From Lachnospiraceae bacterium (GTDB lineage Bacteria > Bacillota > Clostridia > Lachnospirales > Lachnospiraceae): a DNA stretch of 9,017 nt. How positions within the stretch are numbered: position 1 is the stretch's first letter; each line of letters opens with the position of its first letter. This document shows positions 1 to 6,700 of the stretch, piece by piece. Position numbers and translations under genes: made by a program. The notes under the pieces are model-generated. The model did no database searches. It was not told the origin of the DNA and worked only from the letters and a program-made list of their open reading frames with translations. The stretch is from NCBI GenBank assembly GCA_021199395.1, contig JAJQIE010000308.1, positions 1-9,017 of the forward strand. Direction: 5' to 3'.

Positions 1-144
1 TAATGAAGAAAATGAAGGTTATCATTGACAGCAATCGACAGAAAAAGGTATAGTAAGAAACAAAGGAATCAGAAGAATCGAAGGAGCACGGGCATGTTTA
101 CTATTTCTCTGCATGAACAGGTCAAATTCGAAAATATCCGGAAC
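1..144 (+). repeat. Upstream copy of duplicated promoter/5' gene segment (copy A)
   Basis: This segment matches 1317-1460 (copy B), the promoter, untranslated leader and first codons of the large gene at 1410. By eye, bases 1-55 are identical to 1317-1371, covering the -35, spacer and -10. From 56 to 144 the match drops to roughly 80%, with one-base indels in the untranslated leader and scattered substitutions in the coding part. Similarity stops abruptly after the codons for FENIRN. The window starts inside the repeat, so its left border is unknown. The two direct copies bracket the DUF1292 gene and the CRISPR array. Seen directly; the mechanism (tandem duplication, gene conversion or recombination) is inference. 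Confidence 0.93.
25..54 (+). promoter_or_regulatory. Sigma-A-type promoter in copy A
   Basis: TTGACA at 25-30 and TATAGT at 49-54 are separated by 18 nt, so transcription would begin near 60. The sequence is identical to the promoter of the 755-aa gene at 1341-1370. Downstream it meets a 22-codon truncated reading frame and then the DUF1292 gene, with no obvious terminator between, so it may drive that gene. Promoter activity is inferred from consensus match only. Confidence 0.7.
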
Positions 145-162
145 GGCTTGCGAACAGAGTAG
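94..162 (+). pseudogene. Truncated 5' remnant of the DUF3800-like/TPR gene (22 codons)
   Basis: An ATG at 94 with an AAGGAG ribosome binding site at 81-86 (7-nt spacing) opens MFTISLHEQVKFENIRN, then GLRTE and a TAG at 160-162. It matches MLTISLDEQGEFENIRN of the intact gene at 1410, and then diverges. The Asp at position 7, a candidate catalytic residue in the intact protein, is His here. It is most simply a dead fragment left by the duplication. Because promoter and ribosome binding site survive, it could still be translated as a short leader peptide ahead of the DUF1292 gene, but nothing beyond its position supports that. Confidence 0.75.
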
Positions 163-266
163 TTATAAATGCCACATATATAAAAACTTTAAAATAAAAA
201 AAGAGCGGAATCTTGGACTCCTTTGAGTTTGCAAAATCGCTCATTACAAAATGGAGGGAAAGAATA

Positions 267-557
267 ATGGGGACTTTTGATGATGAATTGGATAACATTA
301 TATGTCTGACAGATGAAAATGGAAGAGATGTGAGCTTCGAGCTCCTTGATCTTATTGTACATGATGGGCGGGAATTTGTAATACTTCTTCCACACAATCC
401 AGAAAACGATGAGCTGGATGAAGTGTTGATTTTAGAAGTAGAGGATGATGATTCGACAGACCATGAAACATATGTTGGAGTGGAGGATGAAAATCTCTTA
501 AATGAAGTATTTGGCAAATTTAAGGAAAAAAACAAGGATAATTATGAATTCGTTTAA
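267..557 (+). CDS. DUF1292 (YrzB-like) small acidic protein
   Basis: A 96-aa protein beginning MGTFDDELDNIICLTDENG. The pattern of a short acidic N-terminus, L-x-D-E-x-G, F-E-x-L-D, H-D-G-R-E-F-V-I-L-L-P, an acidic VLILEVEDDD strand and a C-terminal EDENLLNEVFGKF helix matches the DUF1292 family, as does the length (around 90-100 aa). The family has no firmly established biochemical role; its best-known member, Bacillus YrzB, lies next to the Holliday-junction resolvase gene yrrK. Neither neighbour of that cluster is visible here, so this is probably a paralogue. I chose ATG 267 because GGAGGG at 253-258 sits 8 nt upstream; an in-frame TTG at 213 lacks such a site. It may be transcribed from the copied promoter at 25-54. 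The gene is visibly more AT-rich than the large genes downstream. No link to CRISPR function is known. Confidence 0.85.
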   Translation: MGTFDDELDNIICLTDENGRDVSFELLDLIVHDGREFVILLPHNPENDELDEVLILEVEDDDSTDHETYVGVEDENLLNEVFGKFKEKNKDNYEFV

Positions 558-702
558 GCTATTTGATGCTGTTTTTGAGGCTTTGGTGTAATGAATATTC
601 CATGATTACGCGCAAAATTGAAGTACGAAGCACAGATGTTTTGTTTAAGAAAATGCATATATAATGGAATATAAACAAAAACTGTCGCAACATAATTGTG
701 TG
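558..702. other. Non-coding gap without recognised content
   Basis: AT-rich sequence between the DUF1292 stop and the array promoter. I see no convincing hairpin terminator for the DUF1292 gene and no reading frame with a ribosome binding site. A TATAAT lies at 660-665 but has no correctly spaced -35 partner (TTGTTT at 641-646 is only 13 nt away). Confidence 0.5.
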
Positions 703-731
703 TTGACAATAGCACAGATTATGGCTATGAT
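703..731 (+). promoter_or_regulatory. CRISPR array (pre-crRNA) promoter
   Basis: TTGACA at 703-708 and TATGAT at 726-731 are separated by exactly 17 nt, a near-consensus sigma-A promoter. Transcription would start near 738, about 120 nt before the first repeat, and run to the terminator at 1259-1286. No gene with a ribosome binding site lies between, so the array is its evident target. Confidence 0.8.
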
Positions 732-737
732 AATGAT

Positions 738-859
738 AATAAAAAGAAAACGGACCCCAAAAATGAGACTTAAATCGCGTATTTTCAGAATATTCTGTGA
801 ACTATTTGCAAAAATGTGTCTCGGAAACCGCTTAAACAGAGACTTCCGCAAGGGGTACC
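738..859 (+). promoter_or_regulatory. CRISPR leader
   Basis: An AT-rich, apparently non-coding stretch between the predicted transcription start and the first repeat, in the place expected for a leader. It contains a perfect 12-bp palindrome CAGAATATTCTG at 786-797 and a looser pair of inverted 5-mers, GTCTC (818-822) and GAGAC (839-843). Either could be a protein-binding or RNA-structure element, but both are short enough to arise by chance. A 73-codon frame crossing this region lacks a ribosome binding site and runs into the first repeat, so I do not call it a gene. Confidence 0.55.
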
Positions 860-1258
860 GTAGAAATGGAAGCAGCCCGATGTAGTGGGCAATAACGTCG
901 AGGACTACTCGAACGAAGGAATACTCTGTAAGCAAGTAGAAATGGATTCAGCCCGACGTAGTGGGCAATAATGGCTCTCATACCAGTTAAAGCCTTGGTG
1001 GTTTTCCGTAGAAATGGATTCAGCCCGATGTAGCGGGCAATAATTTTATTTGAATGGGAGTACTGCGTTTCCTGAGTGTATAAATGGATTCAGCCCAATG
1101 TAGAGGGTAATAACAGTCAGCAAAAGTGAGATGGCGAGGTATTTCCTTGCTGTAGAAATGAAAGCAGCCCGATGTTATTGGGCAATACACCTCTTTCCGA
1201 AGACTATCAGTTGTGCTCTAGATTTGTAGAAATGGAAGTACCCTGACATAGCAACCTC
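860..1258 (+). CRISPR. Type VI-A CRISPR array, six divergent repeats, five spacers
   Basis: Repeats start at 860, 936, 1008, 1078, 1152 and 1226 and are about 36 nt (37 for the fifth). Spacers are 896-935, 972-1007, 1044-1077, 1114-1151 and 1189-1225 (40, 36, 34, 38 and 37 nt) and are unrelated to each other. Repeats open with GTAGAAATGG and carry the core AGCCCGATGTAGTGGGCAAT, ending TAA plus C or T. GCCC pairs with GGGC to form the short hairpin near the 3' end of the repeat that Cas13a recognises, so the + strand is the crRNA strand, with the repeat 5' of the spacer. All six repeats differ: the first and fifth have GAAAGC/GGAAGC where 2-4 have GGATTC; the fourth has GTATAAATGG and a GCCC/GGGT stem; the fifth has a one-base loop insertion; the sixth has lost its GGGC arm. 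Decay at the terminator end is the usual leader-distal pattern. Confidence 0.95.
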
Positions 1259-1286
1259 AAAAAATGCGTTTCCACGCATTTTTTTT
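1259..1286 (+). terminator. Rho-independent terminator of the CRISPR transcript
   Basis: AAAAAATGCGT (1259-1269) pairs perfectly with ACGCATTTTTT (1274-1284) around a TTCC loop, followed by T to 1286. The 11-bp stem with an 8-T tract fits an intrinsic terminator directly after the last degenerate repeat. The A-tract on the left means it could also stop transcription on the - strand. It separates the array transcript from the promoter at 1341. Confidence 0.92.
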
Positions 1287-1340
1287 GTGTCCTTTTTTTC
1301 TTTACGGAAAGTCTTATAATGAAGAAAATGAAGGTTATCA

Positions 1341-1370
1341 TTGACAGCAATCGACAGAAAAAGGTATAGT
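1341..1370 (+). promoter_or_regulatory. Sigma-A-type promoter of the DUF3800-like/TPR - cas13a operon
   Basis: TTGACA at 1341-1346 and TATAGT at 1365-1370 with 18-nt spacing predict a start of transcription near 1376. The promoter lies just after the array terminator and upstream of three co-directional genes without a clear internal terminator, so it is the likely operon promoter. The identical element is at 25-54. Confidence 0.75.
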
Positions 1371-1394
1371 AGAAAAAAGGGAATAAGAAGAATC

Positions 1395-1400
1395 GGAGGG
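1395..1400 (+). promoter_or_regulatory. Ribosome binding site fixing the start at 1410
   Basis: GGAGGG ends 9 nt before the ATG at 1410. It decides between that ATG and an in-frame TTG at 1341, which falls inside the -35 box and would lie outside the predicted mRNA. Confidence 0.85.
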
Positions 1401-1409
1401 ATCACGGAC

Positions 1410-3677
1410 ATGCTTACCATTTCTTTGGACGAACAGGGCGAATTCGAAAATATCCGGAATGAGGACAGCAGGGAAAAGGCTCCGCTTTTTATCGGTGGCG
1501 TTCTCTTTGATGATCTCGATGTCCGGGGCGAGTATCAGAGAGAAAGAAAGAGGATCAATCTATATCTGAGAATGATATGTAAGCAGGCGGATGCGATATT
1601 TCCGAACGATCTTCATGTCAATGGCAATGGCAGCAACAGGGCAAAGGTACGGGATGTCAAGCAGCTGCTGACAAAGACGCTGGCGGAGTTTCTGCAGAAG
1701 GGCTATACGGAAACCATTGAGAATGAGTACGCGGCGGAGCTGAACGGCATGAGCAAGCGCAGCGGGAATTATTATCTCTTTGCTTACCTGAGATTCGGGA
1801 CGAGTATGGAACGGATGATGAGGGATTCTACGAGCATCCTGATCCGTGACAACGTGGCCAGCAACCTCTATCTGCATATGGCGGAGGAAGTGACGGGGCG
1901 CGTGATCTTCCACAATCCGGTCATCAAAGACATCCGGAAGGTGCGTTTTGAGCTGGCTACCCGGCGAGTGGTGCTGGATGAGGGCTCGGAGCATATTCAG
2001 GAATATCTGGATCTTGGCTATAAGGACGATCCAGATCTGTCGCATAAGAAAGAGGGGAAACGGACCTTTATTTTGACCAACACGTACGTCTACCGTACCG
2101 CGATGGAACGGGAGATGATGAATACGGAGAAGCAGACGATCAAGGTGGAAAAAATGGGCGTGAAGTCCATTTATTACAACTCGGATGAGGGAAATTACCG
2201 GATGTCGTTCCTGTATCTGTCCGATATCGTATGCTCCATACTTGGCTTTAAGCCGGATACCTCTTCCGCGCAGGCTTTGATCGGGGAGTTTAAAAGCAAA
2301 GCGGATTCTCTGACCGGACATGAGGACAACCTGATCTTTGCATATGATGAGGTAGACCTGATCTTCAAAAAAGCCTGGCGAAAGCTGGAAGAGAAAGAGT
2401 ATTATGACGCCGCGCTCCTGGTGTTGAAGGGGCAGAAAATGGACAGCCCGTATGCGCCGTTTTATAAAAAGGAGTGGATGCAGCGTCTGATCAGCCGCCT
2501 GTCCGAAGAGCATGACGTTCCGGCTTACAGGATCGCACTGCAGAAATTTTATGCTTCCAGCTTTGCAAATGACCTGCAGCAGGATGAACTGGTGGATATG
2601 TATGTGATCCTGGAATCCATGCTGAAACAGATGAAGTTCCGTGACGTGGAAGAGCAGGCTTCTGTCTATGATCTGTATGATGCGGGAATGACCGCGTTTA
2701 CACACATTGGAGACAGCACCCGCGCCAAACAGTGTTATGATGAGTGTATGAAATATGCCCGGTTTGTGAAGGTGGAACGCTATCTTCGCACCCGCGATAA
2801 AATGGTAGTGATCCTTTTAGACCGTTTTGAGTTTGACAGGGCGATGGAGATCTCACAGGAAAATGTGCTTTATCAGGAAGAACTGATGGCGGTGAGAGGT
2901 CTGATCTTTGATGCCGAGGAAGCATCCAGGCATTACGGCATTTCCTTAAGCCAGCTGGGGCAGGCGCAGACCTCCCTGCATTTAAAAGAAGGGGAGGAGT
3001 CCTTCCGGAAAGCACTCTCACAGATGGACGAAGGTACGCCGGATTATCTTCAGACGTACTCCTACCTCCTGCACCATTATCTGGAAATGGGAGAAAAGGA
3101 AAAATACGACGAATGGGCGAAAGCGTATTTTGGGGAAACATCGAGTTTGAAAAAACAGTTTAGTTTCATTGCCAGAGAAGGCGCAAAAGGGGACCAGGCG
3201 AGGTTTTCCATGAAGTTTGCCCTGTACGTCTATGTGAAGGGTCTGTATCTGTTCCATCTGGACGACATCAGCGAGGGTCTGATGGAGACGCTGGCTGATA
3301 TTGAGGAAGAGATCGGCAGGATCGGCGGTAAAGATGCGAAGGATCAGATCAACAATCATCCGTGGGAGATCATTTATAAATACCTTGCGCTGATCATGCT
3401 GAAAAAGGGCAATCATGCGAAGGCGGACGAATATATGGCCAAAATAAAGCCGGTGCTGCATTATCATGAAATGATTTTAGACGCGATCTGCGTGTTCGGG
3501 GAATTGGAATATAAGCGTGAGAAAAAAGAAACCGGATGTGAAGAAGCATTGCTTGCACAGTTGGCAGAACTGTTTGAGGAAGATCATGCAGAGATCTCTC
3601 AAAAGCTCCGTTCGCTGAATGCTGAAGGAGGATATCAATATCTGAAGACGGAGATTCTTAATTTTATGTACAGCTGA
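1410..3677 (+). CDS. Putative DUF3800-like (RNase H-fold) nuclease fused to TPR-like repeats
   Basis: A 755-aa protein with no confident named match. The N-terminal ~280 residues resemble a divergent DUF3800 domain, a family of predicted RNase H-fold nucleases: ISLDEQGEF (D7, E8) fits the first-strand D-E-x-G motif, FIGGVLFDD (27-35) the following strand, PNDLH (65-69) the family's x-H motif, and YLSDIV (269-274, D272) the late A-D-L/I motif. If real, D7, E8, H69 and D272 would be the metal-binding or active-site set. From about 300 to the end the protein is almost wholly helical, with TPR-like units such as TAFTHIGDSTRAKQCYDECM and LALIMLKKGNHAKADEYMAK, suggesting a protein-binding scaffold. 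No signal peptide or membrane segment is seen, so it is probably cytosolic. It sits between the array and cas13a, 108 nt upstream of cas13a, probably in one transcript. The reading frame is certain, the DUF3800 assignment moderate, and any role in immunity is inference. A WYL regulator was considered and not supported. Confidence 0.9.
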   Translation: MLTISLDEQGEFENIRNEDSREKAPLFIGGVLFDDLDVRGEYQRERKRINLYLRMICKQADAIFPNDLHVNGNGSNRAKVRDVKQLLTKTLAEFLQKGYTETIENEYAAELNGMSKRSGNYYLFAYLRFGTSMERMMRDSTSILIRDNVASNLYLHMAEEVTGRVIFHNPVIKDIRKVRFELATRRVVLDEGSEHIQEYLDLGYKDDPDLSHKKEGKRTFILTNTYVYRTAMEREMMNTEKQTIKVEKMGVKSIYYNSDEGNYRMSFLYLSDIVCSILGFKPDTSSAQALIGEFKSKADSLTGHEDNLIFAYDEVDLIFKKAWRKLEEKEYYDAALLVLKGQKMDSPYAPFYKKEWMQRLISRLSEEHDVPAYRIALQKFYASSFANDLQQDELVDMYVILESMLKQMKFRDVEEQASVYDLYDAGMTAFTHIGDSTRAKQCYDECMKYARFVKVERYLRTRDKMVVILLDRFEFDRAMEISQENVLYQEELMAVRGLIFDAEEASRHYGISLSQLGQAQTSLHLKEGEESFRKALSQMDEGTPDYLQTYSYLLHHYLEMGEKEKYDEWAKAYFGETSSLKKQFSFIAREGAKGDQARFSMKFALYVYVKGLYLFHLDDISEGLMETLADIEEEIGRIGGKDAKDQINNHPWEIIYKYLALIMLKKGNHAKADEYMAKIKPVLHYHEMILDAICVFGELEYKREKKETGCEEALLAQLAELFEEDHAEISQKLRSLNAEGGYQYLKTEILNFMYS

Positions 3678-3785
3678 TAAATTGTAAAGGTTCGGAACCG
3701 TTATTTGCTGCTGTGTGATGCCGCTTACAAAGAGGCAGGCATGACGAATGGAACAATCAGGGAATGTTGAGAACGGAGGCAGAAC
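3678..3785. other. Gap between the DUF3800-like/TPR gene and cas13a
   Basis: No clear terminator or well-spaced promoter is visible, which favours read-through into cas13a. A short dyad GGTTC-G-GAACC lies at 3689-3699. The frame of the upstream gene stays open from 3681 to a TGA at 3768-3770 after its double stop (TGA TAA), reading RNRYLLLCDAAYKEAGMTNG in part; this could be a coding remnant or chance. Confidence 0.45.
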
Positions 3786-6700
3786 ATGAAAATCACAAAA
3801 GTAGACCGGACGCGTTCGGCAGTAAGCAGATTTGAAACCGATGGCGGGAGAGGCCTCCTGTATGAAGCCCCGAAGACAGAGCAGAGAGAAGTCTCAATGG
3901 ATGAAAAGGTCGGAAAGCGTATCGATGACGCCAACCGCCTGTACAGTGTCTTTTTTGCCGCGAATAAAAATGACGGACACAGGGATCTTTTTACCGATAA
4001 ATCCTCTGAAGACGAACCCCGGTATTCTATGGAGAAAATTTTCACAGAATTGATAAAGCAGCTGGTGAGAACCTGTGATACCGAAGCATACCGGAATGAG
4101 GACCGTGCTGCCGTAGAACAATCTATTGAGAAGCAGATTCAGCGGATTCAGGGGCTGACATGGCTGAATGTAAACAAAACGAGAGTTCCACTGGAAAAGA
4201 TTCAATGCAGGGCTGTCACCTGGGACGGGCTTTCGGATTCGTTGACCCGCATGCGGAAGCCATTGAAAAGAGGAACAAACAGACAGGTCGCTGTTTCTCT
4301 GATCCAGGGACTTGCCCATGTGGAAGAAAAATCGCTGTCCTCAGTGATCAGGGATTATAAAAAAGATCCTGAATCGTATGAACAGCTGAAGCATTTTGTA
4401 GATTCGGCAAATAAAGATTACTACAAGGTGAATGTTCTTAAATCTCTGAAGCATATAGATGTTAAAATGCAGCCGGAAGTAGTACAGCTGAAAGATGGTG
4501 CGGAGCAGAACCAGATTTTAAACTTGAGCAGGGGTGGGACAGATAAGAAAAAGGGACTCTATGATGCGCTGAGCGGTTATGCCGCTTCAGAGGAAAGCGC
4601 AGACCGGACGCTGCTTCATATCAAGGAGCTCCTGCTTGCCTATTTCCCCATAGAAGGCAATCGGGAGAAATTCCTGACAAAAGAAAAACTCTGGGTTTTT
4701 CCGAATGATGCGCTTCCCATTTACTTTGATTATGAGTTTGATACACCTGATAGTTCTGAAAATACGCTGGAAAGTATCTGTAAAGACGAGGAACCGAACG
4801 CCTGGAAGGAGGCACAGGCCGAAAAAAGGAATTCAGGAACCGGAAAAAAGAATTCAGTAAGGAAAACGAAAGAGGAAGCAGAAAAAACAGCTGCAGACAG
4901 GCGGAAAGTATCAAAAGCAAAACGTCGTATCAAATATGTCAATTACGGTCGGTATCTGCATGCCCTGGACGATCTGGAGCAGAATCTGGAGGACATGAAG
5001 CAGAAGCAGACTCATGACGATCCGAGACAGAAACCTGAGGAATCGGCTGCTTTTCAAAGATACTGGCTGAATTACATCAAGGAATTTGTAGAAGACCATT
5101 ATACCGGAAAACGAATTCTTTCTCCGCGCGACTGTCTCAGTGCCAATATGATGTCTGCCTGCTGGCAGGATATCATCCGTTTTCTTTGCGGAAAGTATAT
5201 TGACATCGGCAAAGCGGTCTATCATTTCGCGATGCCGGAGGATATCTGTCCTGTCAATCACGCGCATTACGGAGAAGTGCGGAAAAAATATACTGCCGGG
5301 ATTTCCAGCTTTGACTATGAGGGGATTAAGGCGGAAGAGACGCTGCAAAGGGATATTTCCACTGCGGTCATGGCGGCTTCCTCAGCATTTTCCAGAGCGG
5401 TCCTTGATGAAACGAAGCAGACTTCCGGTGAAGATATTTTAATGATGAAAGAGGATGAACTTACCGGTGCCATGAAATCCGATGCGGCGGATCATATGCT
5501 GTGCTTTTACGGAGGGAAAAGTACGGTCGGCACTTTTTCTGCAGGGATCTGGTCGGAGCCGTCCATGCAGGGGGAGTTTATCAAAGAGATTCAGAGTCAT
5601 CTGAAAGCCGTCCGCAATGAAAATTTCCATTATACGCACCGCGAGGAAACTATCTCGCAGACGCGTTTTGCAAAGCTGCTCTGGGAAAATGACCGGAATG
5701 CGTATGCGGATACGATCCGAAAACGTTACTATTCCAACAATGTCGCGCAGTTTTATAATCAGGAAGAGATCAAAGAACTGGTACAGAAGCTGTATTGCGA
5801 GGAGAGGATTGCAGAAGCGCAGATTCCGGCGTTTCGGACGCTCTGGAAGAGAAAAGAGCGGGCGGACTATATTGATTCCATCGCAGCGAAGCTTCCGTCC
5901 GGAAGTACCTTGGCAAAAGAACTTGGCGGTGGAAGACAAAAAGAATCCACCGTGGCGAAAGGTGCCCTTTTTGTCGGAAAATCAAACGGCGGTATGATGG
6001 CGGAAGCCCTGTTTGCTGGAATTATGAATGGCGGTACAAGATCGAATTCCTCACGTGGCAATAAGAAGAACAGCGGACCGCGTGCAAACGGTTCCAGCGA
6101 TGAAAATAATGGGAACTCCTCCGAAATACGGGTTATCTTTGACGGGGCGCTTACTTTCCTGCTCAAGGAGATCTACTACCATGATTTCATTGTGAGTAAA
6201 GACGCAAAAACATATTTTTATGCGGCTGTGAAGACTTACAGGCAGGAGAATCCGAAAAACACGGAATACGGGAATGCGGCAGCCAGTTTTGCTGGATATA
6301 TCGATAAACTGAAAAACTCGGAGAGCGATAATACATCCGTCCCCCTTTCATTTGGCGGTGTATGCCAGATGATCTTACAGGAATACAGCCAGCAGAACGG
6401 GAAAAGTAAGGAGGAGAGTATCTATCAGCATTTTAAGATGATCTTCCCCATCTGCGTTCACAATGCATTTACAGATTATGTGCGGAAGAATTATGCATTT
6501 GTACTTTCCCCTGAATATCATACACTTGCCGGAGAGCAGACGTATCTTGATGAGGTGCCGGTCGGAAGCAAAGAAGCCCCGTCAATGGGGGAGAAAGGCT
6601 ATGCCTGGTTTACGCTTGCCCATTTGATACACCCAAGACAGCTGAATCTTCTGATCGGAGATTTTAAGAGCTACATACAGTACAGGCAAAATGTGTATTA

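Larger units (their letters stand above)
1317..1460 (+). repeat. Downstream copy of duplicated promoter/5' gene segment (copy B)
   Basis: Intact counterpart of 1-144. It contains the promoter, leader and first 17 codons of the 755-aa gene. The 55-nt promoter portion is identical in both copies, while the untranslated leader and coding part have diverged. This is the functional copy, since its reading frame continues for 755 codons. Confidence 0.93.

Noticed and set aside
213..266. TTG start at 213 for the DUF1292 protein
   Set aside because: It lacks a ribosome binding site, and the DUF1292 family begins near the ATG at 267, which has GGAGGG 8 nt upstream.
660..665. TATAAT as a second promoter
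   Set aside because: The nearest -35-like hexamer (TTGTTT, 641-646) is only 13 nt upstream, and there is no TG extension.
664..885. 73-codon + strand frame across the leader
   Set aside because: No ribosome binding site, it spans the array promoter and runs into the first CRISPR repeat; the sequence is basic and low-complexity, not protein-like.
1341..1409. N-terminal extension of the 755-aa protein from a TTG at 1341
   Set aside because: The TTG lies inside the -35 box and upstream of the predicted transcription start. The ATG at 1410 has a strong GGAGGG site, and copy A aligns with an ATG at the same place.
1175..1420. 81-codon - strand frame over the end of the array
   Set aside because: It crosses a repeat, a spacer, the terminator and the operon promoter, so it is a chance frame.
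1..1460. Insertion sequence or transposon borders formed by the direct repeats
   Set aside because: No transposase, terminal inverted repeats or target-site duplications are seen; the repeats are a gene start and its promoter.
1560..2705. Long - strand frame opposite the 755-aa gene
   Set aside because: It is a shadow of the coding strand, rich in His, Arg, Ile and Leu as expected from antisense of a real gene, with no convincing start signals.
1410..3677. WYL-domain regulator, as found next to some type VI-D systems
   Set aside because: No W-Y-L motif, ribbon-helix-helix or HTH was found; the chain is a D-E-x-G type N-terminus followed by TPR-like helices.
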